From Undaria pinnatifida (taxonomy: Eukaryota; Sar; Phaeophyceae; Laminariales; Alariaceae), in the NCBI GenBank assembly GCA_012845835.1, contig JABAKD010000019.1:11534344-11598343 (forward strand): a DNA stretch of 64,000 nt, given 5' to 3'. Shown here piece by piece: positions 41,700-54,015 of the stretch. A program made the translations under genes and the position numbers. Every line of letters begins with the position of its first letter. Position 1 is the stretch's first letter. The notes under the pieces are model-generated. The model was not told the DNA's origin. It saw nothing but the letters and a program-made list of their open reading frames with translations, and did not search any database.

Positions 41700-43871
41700 T
41701 TTTTTTATCTCTTTTTCGTTTCTCTTTCCAATTAACTTGCGTCTGACGTGCGTATGCGTAGTGATAGGTACTGCGTGTAATATATGCATGGTAGTCTGTC
41801 TTGGGTGGCAAGCGGAATAGTCGGTTTTTCCAGGCGCGAGTAGTGAGACGTATGCACCAGTATGGGCCTGGCACATCGTAGGCTGACTTCCGATTTTACT
41901 TTTATATGTTTCTGGTGGAGATATGAATTGCGTCAGCTGTGATATATGTGTGTACCACCTTTGGTTTGTTCGTGTTTTCCCCTAGGGTATCCCTCAGCTT
42001 CAGAGTGACTGGAGCCTGTCCTGTGACCACGGACTTGATTTTGCGCGAGTTAATGTGAAAACAACAACAACAACGCTGTCATGGATGGGCTTAGGACTAG
42101 GGTTGGTTGTAGGAGTGCTACAGCACGCAACAAATGGCACTTCCATAGCAGTGCCAACTAAAGTTCTTAGAGCATTCCATGGCAATCGGTGCCACGAGTA
42201 TCCATATTTCACAGCAAAGTAAATGTCGCAAAAGCCCACGGCACTGCTGTATCACTGGCGCCATGACTTTGGTTCGAAAGCCCGTACGTGGGTGTTGTTT
42301 GCCGCATGCTACGGTAGGCGGTAGGGATATCACCTGGTTTTTCTGAAGATCCTCGGTTGAGGAGTTCTCTACCCCACCCAACGATCGACTGACCAAGTAA
42401 TGAAGCCGATACACAATCCCATGGGCTTGGTACCTAACACAACGTGTTAATCTGAAAAAAGCATACATCGGATCCAAATATTCTGGGTAGCTCCTCGGTT
42501 GGGTCGCCCGGTCAGTCAAAACATGTCTGACCAAACATTTCTACTGTAGTACCAAAGTCTATGGTGCCATGACACGCCAAGGCCCGCGACTGGGCGGTAT
42601 GACACCCTATGAGGGCTACTATGACGCGCCATGAGAGCGTCAATGTATAATACGCCTCTGATGGGCTCGCGCGCCACCCCACAAGTAAGTGCGTCGCTGA
42701 ATGCGTGTAGAGGGTGGTACCATCGCATGGTCTTGTTGATCCCGCCCCCCAACGTGAGTGCACTGTTGATGGACTTCCGTTGAGCAATCCCACTCGGTCA
42801 ATTCACAGCGAGAACTTTCGGCTGCCGCTGACGCTGCCGCCGTCAGGCTCGCCAGCATTTTTGTATTGCTCAGCCGGATCCCTATACGCGACGATGCCTC
42901 CCTTTCGGCAACAGCAAAGACGTGGAGGCGGCGGCAAGCGCCATGGCTTTGCGCCTGTCGCAGCAGCAACGAACTGTTTCGATCTTGACGCTCGCCAAAA
43001 ATGCGAAATCCGGATGTGACTTTCGTCACAGTCAGGCGGCTCAACAATGGCCCCAGCAACAGTAACAACCTACTTCGATACGCCTTCCACCCCTCTTTCT
43101 GCTTACTCCTTTGTGTTGCAAGCTTAACTGCCAGCAATTGAGAAGTAGGTGTCGATCAATGCCCTTGATGAGGGTCCTGTGATGCCCCCGGTTCCCTCCA
43201 TCGCCATGCAAGTGTTTCGTCCCTCGACCTTAGTGGGCGGAAGCAAGTTTTTTTGTCGAAATGCCGTAAATACATTGCGTTACGGGGTTACACTATACAT
43301 TTCGGCTTAGATAGGTTCGGTTTGCAACCAACTTAACGTTGACCAGAAGTGAGGAGATACTCATTGAGATTTCAACTTTCCTTATTGAAGAGAGCCGAAT
43401 AATATATTTTTGTCAACGGCGTCGAAATTATGGCTTGTCCCTGGCGGCAGCCCTCCGCTCAACATTTACCCATTCTTTGCACCCCTAGCCCGACACCCCT
43501 GCCTTCGGTCGACGCTTAGAGTAGCCTTCTCCTCGGAGCATGCTGCAATTCGTTCGGGTGTCTGCCCCCACGTATGTTGTATATCGGTGAGCTAAGTGCA
43601 TTCTCCTTTTTGCCTGTAGCTAGATTTTCACTATGGCACGACGAACTGGCAGGCTACAAATAGCAGCGACACGCTACCTGCCTCCTTTGTGCCGACCTCC
43701 GCCATAAATTTGCCGAAGGTGATAATCTTGGCTTGTTGGACTACTGTAGGCTCCTCTTACCAGCTTGTTTGATGGGTTCATGTTTATACCACTGAGCGAT
43801 AGTGCGATCCAACTTGACGAGTTACAACACGGCAGTACACAGGTTTTGAGAATTTTAGTTATGCTCTATTA

Positions 43872-44703
43872 GGCCGTTTCTTATAGCATTGGATTCTCAT
43901 CTTCGATTCCGCCAGAATCCGATTCGGGCCCATTTCCGCCTTCTTATAGACACGGATTTTGGCACAATCCAATTCGGAAAAATCCGATTTCAGCTTTTCG
44001 AGTTGCGGCCACTCGGATTCCTGACCAAAATCCGAGACGCTGCCCAACCCGGATTTCTGTCTCGGATTATTTGAAACTCTCTGGTTGCGCCGCGCGCGCG
44101 CGCACACACACACACACATCGGGCTACCCCACATGCGTGCTGCAGTGCCGGCGCTGTTAGGGCTGCTGGGCGTCGCCCGTGGGCTAGCCTACGAACTTGG
44201 CTTGCCCTCGGGACGCGTGGTGCACCATCAAATGGCCGCGACAGCGAGAGAAAAAGCTGGTGTCGACGTTTCTGCTGTCTTTGCCACCACGCTAGCTGCC
44301 TTCCATCTGCAGCAGCAGCGTAGTGTCGCCACCTGGGACCTCATCTTACAAGACTACGAAGACGAGCTAGAGCCCGACACAGAGGACGATGATATGTCAA
44401 GGGCTGGTGCCTCTTGGTCCGGCATGTTTGCAACGTCTGTGTGGTCTGCTGCGTGTGGTCTGCTGCCTCTGCGCTGCGTCTGTATGTCTGTATCGGTCTG
44501 CTGTGTGCTGCTGCTGCTGCTGCTGCTGTGTGGTGTTGGGTTTTGCGCGCGCTGTTTTCAAAAAAAATTGACAGTCCTGCTGAAATCCGTCTGACAAAAT
44601 CCGTTCGCTATAAGAAAGGTCGGGCTTTCTTCTCCGCCCGAATTTTGCCGAATCGGATTCTGGCGGAATCGAAGATGAGAATCCAATGCTATAAGAAACG
44701 GCC
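43872..44703. mobile_element. PIF/Harbinger-type DNA transposon, non-autonomous
   Basis: Perfect 56-base terminal inverted repeats (43872-43927 and 44648-44703), starting GGCCGTTTCTTATAGCATTG, are flanked on both sides by TTA. A three-base TTA/TWA duplication and G-starting TIRs are typical of PIF/Harbinger. At 832 bp it is too short for transposase plus Myb-like gene. The perfect TIRs suggest recent movement or strong constraint. Confidence 0.85.
44085..44594 (+). CDS. open frame inside the Harbinger-type element
   Basis: A 169-residue frame; a later Met (44133) may be the true start, because the first 16 residues come from a CG/CA microsatellite. Residues from MRAAVPALLGLLGVARGLAY to ILQDYEDELEPDTEDDD look like ordinary protein. 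After that the frame runs into low-complexity CTG repeats and AT-rich sequence. It may be the N-terminal remnant of the autonomous element's gene. I see no DDE motif, so the product is unknown. Confidence 0.4.
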   Translation: MRRARAHTHTHIGLPHMRAAVPALLGLLGVARGLAYELGLPSGRVVHHQMAATAREKAGVDVSAVFATTLAAFHLQQQRSVATWDLILQDYEDELEPDTEDDDMSRAGASWSGMFATSVWSAACGLLPLRCVCMSVSVCCVLLLLLLLCGVGFCARCFQKKLTVLLKSV

Positions 44704-44947
44704 TTACAACCATTGTACAGTACACATTTTTAGATATTTAGTTATTATCCTCCGGCAGATGGGAGGAAATTAGACAAGAAAATCAGAACCTACTGGTGCA
44801 TGATATTGTATTGTACCACGTTCCGGTAATACCGGCACATACCGATTTGAGTAGCTGAGTGTGGTGAATATTTTTTAAAAGCGTTACGTTTTTACTACAT
44901 TTGGTTGTCTGTCATCAGCCGGATACATATACATGTATATACAGTTG

Positions 44948-45222
44948 TGTGAAGTTGCTAGGGGTGACATACAGAGTATCCCTACCGGTCGACCAAGTGG
45001 GCATGTTCCTGGTGTTACTCACTTTCGTAGCGCAAAGTGGGAGAGAAGCAGCTTTCAATATCCCACCAGGATCGAAGATGACAGCTGGGACGGGAGGCAC
45101 GAGTCTCTCCTTCTCCTGACTACCCCGAATATGAAACGTCATCCTATCGTACGAAAACGGTCAATTATCCATCTTAATCCTAAATCTGGTAATTACCGGC
45201 CTTTCAGGGCCGTACCTTAACA
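44948..45222 (-). repeat. 3' LTR of the decayed LTR element
   Basis: Matches 54016-54294 with many scattered differences, including 'gtcgaccaagtgggcatgt', 'actcactttcgta' and 'accggcctt...ccgtaccttaaca'. Confidence 0.6.
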
Positions 45223-45236
45223 CTAGCCCCCACCTT
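45223..45236 (-). other. polypurine tract of the decayed LTR element
   Basis: On the - strand AAGGTGGGGGCTAG directly precedes the LTR start TGTTAAGG. Confidence 0.45.
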
Positions 45237-46079
45237 GATGAGTCGCATATGCAGAATTATGGGAGATTCGGAGAAACTCCGGTTTTACGAACTAGACCAC
45301 GAGTCGAAGATGCGGCTCGTTAAAACTCACTCCCACACCTCAAAACGGCCTGCTTATGAAGCCAGGAAAACGCGAAGAAATCAATTGAAGGAAACGCAGA
45401 CACTAGAATAAAGCAAGCCACCGATCAAAAACTTGCCACTTACCGCCGGTGTGGCGGGAGGCGGGGCGAAGCGGAAAATGTACCACGGCAAAAGAACCGC
45501 AGAAGAAGGCGCTGCGGCAAGGGAAATCATCGTCGAAAGCCTCCCTGTATCGTCTATGTGGTGGGGGGGGCGAGACGAAGAAAGGCGAATTGAAGGGAAC
45601 ACGGGCGCTAAGGCAAGGGGAAGGCATACCAAACACTTCCCACAGCCCACCGGCGGCGGGGGGAAGATGAGGAAACGACAATATCCGGAATGGAAGGTGA
45701 CATCACATACAGCCCCGCGAGGGGAACAAATGTTTAGCCGAAATAGCAGAACAGATACAACACCAAAAAAAAGCACACACACAGTCGTATAGCCCCGTAC
45801 CACGTCATGCGTAAACAGGATTCCCTGGCCACCCCTCGGCTCTGGGCTGAGGAGGGCGTCGGCAGGGCGAATTTGCACGAACACGAAAATCCGATAGGCC
45901 TGTGCCTCAGATATCGATCTGATCACCGAGACCCTGGCCCGAAACTGAGCGGGGGCGTCGGTAGGACTAAAATCAAAATCGTAAGAACTGCCCCACAACC
46001 AGCCCAAACGCCCAAACTTCCACAAACAACCCAAGGACAATAACTCAAAACCTCATAACCTAGAAAAAAATGAAGAACT

Positions 46080-46443
46080 TATGGAGGAGCGGTGGCTGGA
46101 AAGTCAACAACCACCCCCGCGTATCGAGGGTCATCCACGTGACGTTGTATCCCTTGCGGGAAGGCGCTGTCGACATAGACTTGAAGGTACCAAGAGCCTC
46201 GTACGTTCCTCGTCGAACTCGTGTAGCGCGCTGGAGGAAGAAGAAGTTTAATCAGCCTCGGGTCGACCGAAAATCGGACCAGATATACCCCGCCTTCAGT
46301 CGTACTTGCGCTGATTCTTCCAGCCACCACAATCCATCGTCGTCCTTGTACCAAACGTGGACTCCCTGAGGAAATACTATGTCGCGGAGGCGGCGAATCC
46401 ACTCTTTGTGACGTGAGCGTAACTGGGCGCCAAAAATATTCAA
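46080..46443 (-). pseudogene. chromo/Tudor-like domain remnant at the end of the LTR element
   Basis: Two overlapping - strand frames join by a frameshift. The first gives VHVWYKDDDGLWW; the second gives AGRISASTTEGGVYLVRFSV and then GSWYLQVYV. The pattern 'V-x-x-DDD-x-WW-x-G-x-I...Y-x-V-x-F' is that of a small beta-barrel domain often found in retrotransposon polyproteins. Its position near the 3' LTR fits. Confidence 0.4.
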
Positions 46444-46867
46444 GTCGTTCTACGGTAGCCCCCCCAACGTTTCTTTAACGAAATCGCCGGTTTTCACACA
46501 AGCTCTCGGCCGTATCTCCTGAAATTCGGTGCCCCTTGCCACCCCGACGTCATCGGTCGGTAGTCCTTTGCAAACAGGAGAACAATTCAAGGTGTTTTTT
46601 CATAGCATCTTTCCTCGTGTCGAGCAGGCATGAAACGTTCGTTAAGGAAAACCGCTGGTTTGGGGGGGGGGGCTATCGATGGTCTTGAAAAAGACTGAAC
46701 TTTGTGGCCATCATACACTGCTCCGCGCAAGAATTTGACTCGTCGTCCACGAAAAACGACGAAGGAGACCAATGTGAACAGTAAGATGGGGGCTGCCAGA
46801 ACAACAACACTCTATCTGTGGAGTATTCGAGAGAAGGGTTGAAACATGTGTTGGAATGTGGGCCTGC

Positions 46868-47480
46868 AATGTCTTCGTCTGGGAACACCAGGCCTCGGCA
46901 CATTGGTTCTGCGGTGTCCCCTTGCGGGAGCACCAGGCCTCGGGAGCACGACGCGGGTCTTCTTCGCTCGTTGGCGGAAAACGCAAGAATCTGCTCTAAC
47001 GGTGCCCGAAAAATGGCCAAAAACCGACGGTGCCAACCCGTCGGTAGCCTCGTTGGACACTTGGGTATGCAATGTACCCTTCTGGGAACACCAGTCCTCA
47101 GCTCGTTGGACCTGTAGTGTCCCCTTGCTGGAAGACCGGGCCTCGGGAGCATGATGCAAGTCCGAACCCGTGGTTCTAGCCTCGGGTCCTCCTCACTCGC
47201 TGGCGGAAACTCGTAAGAAGCCGCCCTCACTGCACCCGAGAGGAAGAGTTCAACACCGATGGTGCCAATTCGTCGGTAGCCTCGTTGGGCATCTGCAATG
47301 TCCCCCTCTGGGAACACCAGTCCTCAGCGCTTTGAGCCTGTGATGTCCCTCTTAGGAGCACCAGGCCTCGGGAGCAGGACGCGAGTCCGAACCCACGGCG
47401 TCTCGCGCCGTGGCCTCTTGGCTCTTTGGCGTAAAATTGCAAGAAGCTGCTCTAACTGCGCCCGAAGGGGCAGGGGCTCT
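46868..47480. repeat. ~205-227-bp tandem repeat, three units
   Basis: Landmarks 'tctgggaacaccag(g/t)cctc' (46876, 47080, 47305), 'gcctcgggagca' (46930, 47139, 47367) and 'gaagctgctctaac'-like sequence recur in order. The repeats give partly open - strand frames of reiterated type but no recognisable domain. Confidence 0.8.
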
Positions 47481-47538
47481 GAGCCGTTTCTGCTTGACAC
47501 GATTCTTCCGCAAATTTCCGGGAATAGCGTCGAGCTGC

Positions 47539-48752
47539 TCAGGCTGGCGGCCGTGGCGTCACCAAAGGCCCGTCGCGCAGTGTCGGATCTTCTTCCTGTA
47601 CCACTGGGGCAGACGTAGCCTGAAGCACGTGGGATAGCATGCTAGAAGACGAAGCAGGGCCCGTAGACCCTATGGGCGTCTTCGTCAGCGGGGCTCGGGC
47701 AAGTGGCAATACTTGTGTTACCCGAGGAGGCCCTTTTCCGTTAGGCCTCTTGGAGAAGGGGGACGAGGTAGCTAATCTTGTCGACTCTTCCTTGAACGAA
47801 AAAAGGACACAGTGCCCGCTGCTATCGCGAGCAAACTCCGGATCGAGCCTCGCAAAATATCTCGGTGTTTTAGTGTTGGCCTTTCCACACCTTAAACCGC
47901 CCGCCACCTCGTGATCAAAAAACGTGTTTAAGGGTCGGTCGTCCCACGCCTCAAACTGATCGCCACCGCCTGGCCAGGGAGAGGGGAGGATGAACACGTG
48001 CGCCTAAAATGGTGACGCGCCGTCACCGCTGCTGTATTGCTGCGCGACGCGTGCCATGGTTGATGGGGGAGGCGTTTGGAGCTCGTATCCCCATTGCCGA
48101 GTTTATGCCGCGGCTGAGGGAACGGCGTTGGAAGCGCGGGTTCTCGTCGCCGAACTCAGACCACGACCAAGGGGAATATCGTTGGAAGCGTGCGTTCTTG
48201 CCGTCGACAACATTACCTGGCTGAGGGGAAATACGCTCGATGCGCCAGTTCCCGCCGCCGGTACTACCCCGTGAGAATCGCCAACAGGCAGCGTAGGAGC
48301 CCGTAGGCTCTTGACAGAGACATTTTGTGCTGCGTTATTTGGCAGGCTAGCAACAGGTACACGAGAATATTCTTTAACCAAAAGAAGTGTCCCCGACAGT
48401 GCCGTCGGTGGACAGGCCGGGTGTGCTGTACCGCCGTCGAGCTGTTAATTTCCGGTACGGAATGTGCCAGGCTGGCGCACGTTAGGATTTCCGCCCAGGT
48501 TATGGGCGGCTTCAAAGCGCAATCCAGGAGCAGAAGCGGGGGCAGCAGAGGCAGGGTTAGGGCGAGATACCACCATGGCGATCCCACGTGTATGTGTTAT
48601 CGTTGTGACAGGTTACCTGACCCTGATTCTGGTGGTACCCTCGCGATTAACCTCAATGATGGCGACGATTTTTCTTGTGGTTGTTCGGGCAAGAAGGCTT
48701 GCCTTCACGGCGGTAGCAGATCATGCGTTCTTGCCAACATCGGTATGCGTCA
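47539..48752 (-). other. uninterpreted interior of the LTR element
   Basis: Between the gag zinc knuckle and the tandem repeats the - strand has short frames (47539-47997 and 48103-48381) rich in Ser, Ala and Pro. The reverse transcriptase and integrase motifs expected here are missing. Confidence 0.35.
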
Positions 48753-50904
48753 TCAACGCCGGGTTGGCCAAGGGTTCAAACAGCCGCTCCCGTTAATGAA
48801 AGGATGCCTACAGTGCTTGAAGGAGTGGTTGTCTTCGTAACAGTTGAGGCAAAGCCCCCGGTTTTCTCGGAGGGCATCAGCACGAGTGGAGGGCGAAAGG
48901 AGACCGGTCCAAAGGGGAGGGTCGTTTGTCTTGAACGAGGCACTGACAGCGAAACCTTTGGCAAAATGATGCTCTTCTAGTGGCCTGCAGTTCGATGTCT
49001 GGTCAAGCCAAGGGCCAGATGAATCATCGATGGGCATGACAGTTGGACGATGGCTCGATCCCGTCTGCCACAAAAGCGACTTGGACGGCACTTGGCCCTG
49101 GTCGCGCTCATGATCGGCGGGCCGGAGCCCCGACGCGGATGGCCGTGTTCCCGTCGAAGAAACAGGTAAATACAAAAAAAAGCGCCGTTGGCGGCAGGTG
49201 TCTTATTAGGCGCTAAGTCACTAAAAGCCCGCCACATAGCATCCAACGAGGCGTATGACCGCAAGTCCGTTGCCTTCGAACCAGGGTACAGCGTAAGCAT
49301 GAGAGTCGGAAATTGCCGAGTCACCGTCATCCGAACCACTTCCAACACCACATCCGTCCTCGGAGACAAAACACGCCCACTCCCCGTAACGGTCGACACG
49401 AGTAGGCGAAACTCCCGCTTGAAATCGAGGAAAGGTGTGCAATTACACACTCCAAAAGTATGCAACTTGGTGTAGCCCTCCCCAAGGCCAACTCGGTCGA
49501 AGTGATTCATCAGCAGGCGTAACAGGAGGGTGAAGGCCTCAGGCCCAGATGCTCCCCCTGCCATGACTCTTGACACCTGTTGCCTGCTACCACGGTCACC
49601 TCCCCGTGGTCCGTGCTCGAAACCGAAGACGAGCGGGAGGAGGTTGATGAGCCGTCCCACACTGCACGTCCTCTCGCGCCGTTCCTCCGCCCCCCGTTGC
49701 CTCCGCCAGTGCTGCAGCCACTGCCCCGGTTGCTGCGACCAAAGTTTCCTCCCTCGGTGGCGCCCTGAGCCACCACCAGCACCCGACGCGCCTCCCTCGC
49801 CTCCGCCACCGCTGCCACCCCCGCGGCGGTGGTGGTAGTCTCCACCCCCACAGTTTTTTTCGCCACCCCCGGAGCCACCATCCCCACGGGTGCGGTCCCC
49901 GCGGTCGCGACTGTCGCTGCGTCGCTGTTTCTCACGGGTGCGTTCCGTCAAATCTTCCCCCGGGGTCGGCCAGAAGACGGGGTCGGGGGCCTCGTCATGG
50001 GCCATCCACAGGGCCTTGACGAGAGCAAGAGTCGGGGCGGCTCTCGTCTGCCCGGCTTAGGAGGGGCAATCCATGAGAGCCCAGGCCGCCTCCACTGAAA
50101 GGGCGTCCTCGTGCCGCGACACGGGCCTGTCTGACGTGAGGAGGGCGGAGGCCGTTTCCACCACTTCGGTCGCCAACGCTGAGGTGAACTCTACCAATCG
50201 GCGTAGACACATGCACGCGACGCTGCCCTTGAAAAATACGTCGTCCCCGGGCCGTGGTCGCAGGGATGCGACACCCTGCGGGCGCGTAGAAGGCGAGGGG
50301 GCCGCGGTAGCTCCGGCCGCAGCGGACGCAACTGATTGGGCGAGGACTTGGTACGCCCTCTCCACTACCAGGGACGCCTCCCGCGCAGCGGTCTTCGCCT
50401 ACTTGATATCTTCGTCAAACCGATGTCGGTGTGCTTCACGCCGGACAATCGTCTCTTTGGCGTCGTCGAGCGCCCACTCGAGCGCCCACTGGGCCCGCGC
50501 CGCCGCATATGACAAATCTGAGGGGCCGGCATGGGCGCCCCGGTCCCGGGAGCTCTGAGGGTGGTGCTCTGCCGAGCGCGGAGAGCCCAGGTGGCGTCGG
50601 TGGTGCCGTGTCGAGCGCGGGGAGGCCAGTTGGTGGTGCTCCCCCGGGGCTGGAGAGAAGTGGTGCGAGGCGCCCCCGAGTCCAGTGGAGGTTGGTCCGC
50701 CTCCTTCTCTGCGCGAATCGGCGAATTGTCCCGATGCGTTGGTGGGTCCGTGTGGTGGTCTGGTGGCCCATCCTCTGGCTCCTCGTCCGAAGGCTCCCGC
50801 CGTCTTGAGTCGCGGGATCTCGAGCGTGCTGTCCCTGTCTCACGGTCATCCAGCGTGGAAGACCTCAGCCTGCCTGAGTAGCCCGCTCCCTCACTGGTAG
50901 ACAT
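48753..50904 (-). pseudogene. gag-like polyprotein remnant with zinc knuckle
   Basis: The start is probably MSTSEGAGYSGRL at 50904. The - strand coding trace changes frame several times: 50904-50520, then 50365-50057 (ERAYQVLAQSVASAAAG), then 50005-48977. The middle has SLDAMWRAFSDLAPNK and VVLEVVRMTVTRQF, which look like a capsid-type helical region. The end at 49175-48753 contains a zinc knuckle-like CLNCYEDNHSFKHCRHP and a downstream Cys. The C-x2-C-x4-H-x4-C-type spacing supports a Gag role in RNA binding. Arg- and Gly-rich stretches are probably expansions. Confidence 0.5.
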
Positions 50905-51094
50905 GTTGTTATTGTCTGTAGGGAGGGCAGCAGGGGAAGGGGGGGTGGGGGAGCGTGGCGGGATAGGAACGACGAGTGAAGGAGCGATGGAGGCAGATAT
51001 ATTGTTGTGGTGTCCTTGCTGATAGTAGCGGTAAAATCTGTGTGCCAGCAAACGGCGAGATATGGGCCTCGACTCCGTCCAGCACCAGTATGGA

Positions 51095-51345
51095 TGATGG
51101 ACGCGTGCTACGATAGATATGCACCACATTTTTTCTGAGGTTACTCACGTTAGGAGCTTAAGATCTCTCCTAAAAAACAGATTTAGAGAAAAATAAAACT
51201 GCTACCAGATAAACAAATCCATGGCATAGGTATACAACGAGAATCGTGGAAAAAAAAACTCTTTCCGACGATTTTGGGTTAAGGAGCCCCGTCATTCAGA
51301 AAACATTTCAGGCGAAAAGTGATACCTCTATTGCAGCACCCTTCG
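51095..51345 (+). mobile_element. ~250-bp MITE, family shared with 20738-20992
   Basis: Starts GACGCGTGCTACGATAGATA and ends with a decayed inverted copy. The body matches the reverse complement of 20738-20992. It sits just upstream (in - sense) of the gag remnant, inside the LTR element. Confidence 0.6.
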
Positions 51346-51589
51346 ATGGCAGCACCCACGCCAACTAGCAGCATAAATGGAGGGTAATGTCAGCGCTCAC
51401 AGAATGAGAAGATTGGCGCCCACTTAAAATGCAGGGTATAAGGAGCGTCCGAAACAACAGCTGTAAGAAGGGTATAATCCACCAAAACCGCAACACAAGG
51501 GCAGCGTCCAGTCTGACCAATAGGGTATACGGGTAACGCCCGCACGACCGCAGTAAAAGGGGTAAAAAATGGGCATCGTTGACCCTAAC

Positions 51590-52235
51590 CGCAGTACAGG
51601 GGGGGGAGGCAGCACAGTAAAAAGTCGCACGTACGTCTGCATCCATCGTACCAAAACCGGCAGCATTTAAGCTAGATTATAGGGGGGGGGGTACCGGAAA
51701 AGGTCGCTTGAAACGGCCACGCCCATTGCACCAAAACAGGTAAAATTTAGCCTAGGCGCAGTGTTGGGGGGGCAGCACAGCAGAGGGGCACTCAACCAAC
51801 CGCGCAAAAACGGACAGCACGCACCCTATATGCAGTGTACGGGGGGGGTAGCACAGTAAAGAGTCGCTCAAAACTCCCACGCCCATGCCACCAAAACAAG
51901 CGGCATTTATCCTATGCACAGTGTAGGGGGGCAGCACAGCAGAGAGTGACACAACCAACCGCACAAAAACGGGCAGCATGCACCCTAGGTGCCGTGTAGG
52001 GGGGCAGCACAGTAAAGGGTCGCCCAAAAAGTGCACGCTCCTCGCACCAACACAAGCAGCATGTACCCTATGCACAGTGTAGGGGGGGCAGTACAGCAGA
52101 GGGTGACACAACTAATCGCGCAAAAACGGGCAGCATGCACCCTTGGTGCAGTGTGGGGAGGGGGTAGTACAGTAAAGGGTCGCACATACACTAACCGCAC
52201 TGCAAAGGTCAGTATAGCAGCCTAACAAAGCAGTT
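51590..52235. repeat. ~65-70-bp minisatellite
   Basis: About nine imperfect units share 'gcagtgtaggggggcagcac', 'ag(c/t)a(g/a)agggt' and 'aaaacgggcagcatgcaccc'. The pure region is 51750-52170. More diverged pieces of the same type (CAGCAT...ACCCTAGCAGCA) continue to about 52700. Confidence 0.82.
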
Positions 52236-54015
52236 TCCCCACCGACCGCACTGTAGAGGGACGGTCGCGTCTACAGTAGTGCTGCTTGCTGCATTATCGC
52301 TGCTGTGTCCACAGGTACATACAATTCGAACCGCACTAAAATGTACAGTATGGCGCCCGAATAAAGCAGTTTCTCCCACCGACCACACTATAGAGAGACG
52401 GTCGCGTCGACAGCATTGCTGCTTGCTGCTGTGCCTATATGTACCGACAGCACCAACCGCATTATTACAATGGACTGTAGAACGCCATGACCAGCTGTAG
52501 AAAAGAGGCAGTATCGACCCTAGAAGCAATGTGAACAGGTAGTATGTACCAACCGCATTAAAATGGGCAGCATAAGTCCTGACATCTGCAGAAAAAAGGT
52601 CAGCATCGACCCTAGCAGCATCGTGAAGGGCAGCACATGTACCAACAGCAGTAGAAAGACAGCACCACGCCTGAACAGCTGCAAACATCCGTACCCACAC
52701 CGACCATTTTCAACGGACAGTTACGCCGACAGCAGTGCAGTGTGCTGCATTACCGCTCCTGTGCCCACACTGGGAGGGAGTGTTGGCACTGCTCTCCTAG
52801 ATAAAGGGCAACCCTCACGCTGACAGCGCGACAGAAAAAGCCAGCATATAAATTCAGCGTTCACTAAATTCAAGTTCCGTGGCATGGGAGAGCCAAGATA
52901 AAAAATCTCGAAACTTTCTTGCAAGGGGCACACGCGCAGCAGCGGAGGGTGTCAGTGCAGCGGTGGAGTCGCATAGGCTGTAGTGAATCGTGGTGGGGTC
53001 TGAGAGACGTCGAATTGTTGACTCAGGATCCGGTTTACTTTTTTTCTATAGAAAAGGTACCGCAGTATGTCCGACTTTCAGGGTAGTGCCAGAAGTCCGC
53101 GCCTGTACTGAGACCCACATAAAACCCGTCTGTAGGCTTGTACATACTGGAAATAAAATCGCAAGAGCCGCCTGTTGTCCGAAGGGTCGAAACAAAGGGG
53201 GCAAGACACGGGCTCCGGGGCCGAGGCAATATGTCATCCTGACCCAGTGTCGGCAGTCCAAGGAGGTCCCGCTAAGTTCGGCCTGGCTCCCTAGACAAAG
53301 TTGTACGATGTCCGATGAAGCCCTTGGAGAGCGGTTCGTCCGTCGCTGATATTCCAAAGTGCCCTGTGTGCTTGCCATTGATTGTGTATATGCCCGGGGA
53401 TCGAAGCACAAAAATTAGGATGTGTCGGAGGGTGATGCTGTGGCTTGTGTTGGCTGCTCACGGAGCTGTGCAGGTAAATGCTGAGCGCAAGGCTGGCAAA
53501 TTTTGCAACATGCTGGCTGAGCGCGGAGCAAACAAGTCTGGTGGTTGAGGCTTGGGTCGGCTCCTCTGCGGAGTTGCGTGGGAACTGGCGGAGGGCGGGC
53601 CTACCAGAAGGCTTGTCGGGCGTCCAAGCTCAGGGAACCAGGTTTCCAAAGAGCATTTCTCTTGGGTGCCGCATCATCTGCTGGATGTGTGCCGAGCGGC
53701 CAAACCATTTTGTATCGCAAAGAGCAGAGCTCTAAAAAGAAGAATATTCCGCGCGAAGACCAAGGGTGTCGTCGGTGTCGTCCATGTGTCGCCCGCACGG
53801 TGACTGCCTGGAGGCGCTTGCCGTCCCACTGTTGTTGTAGTCACCGCCGGGAGGGAAGAGTACCTAAGAGTACCTCACCGATTGAGTTGTCATCGAAAAA
53901 GAGCAAGCGCCGATCCACGGAGAAAACATTTTTTTGCCAAAACCAAAGGCCCAAGACGAGCGTATGATAGGGAGGGAGAATGCCACTGATCCTGGTTCTG
54001 CTCGAAGACGCCATT
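52236..54015. other. 5' leader region of the LTR element, unassigned
   Basis: Repeat-derived sequence to ~52700, then ~1.3 kb with short frames on both strands. Two + strand frames at 53478-53967 overlap in different phases and show no domain. Confidence 0.35.

Larger units (their letters stand above)
38385..43870. other. unassigned region between the MULE and the Harbinger element
   Basis: Apart from the possible frame at 38947-39330, a hairpin-core fragment near 39975, a tRNA-like segment and a large pentanucleotide array, I find no supported gene. The frame at 42640-43137 (-) has no recognisable feature. Confidence 0.4.

Noticed and set aside
41172..41876. Long open frames on both strands (up to ~230 aa)
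   Set aside because: They are the pentanucleotide array translated; the composition is entirely repeat-driven.
42640..43137. 165-codon - strand frame
   Set aside because: No recognisable motif and no supporting neighbour; could be chance.
43750..43860. GCTCAGTGGTATAAAC on the - strand resembling a tRNA A box
   Set aside because: No B box follows at a proper distance and no cloverleaf can be drawn.
45381..46040. 219-codon open frame on the - strand
   Set aside because: No domain, no consistent homology-like pattern, and an overlapping antisense frame of similar quality. It lies between the LTR and the polyprotein remnant.
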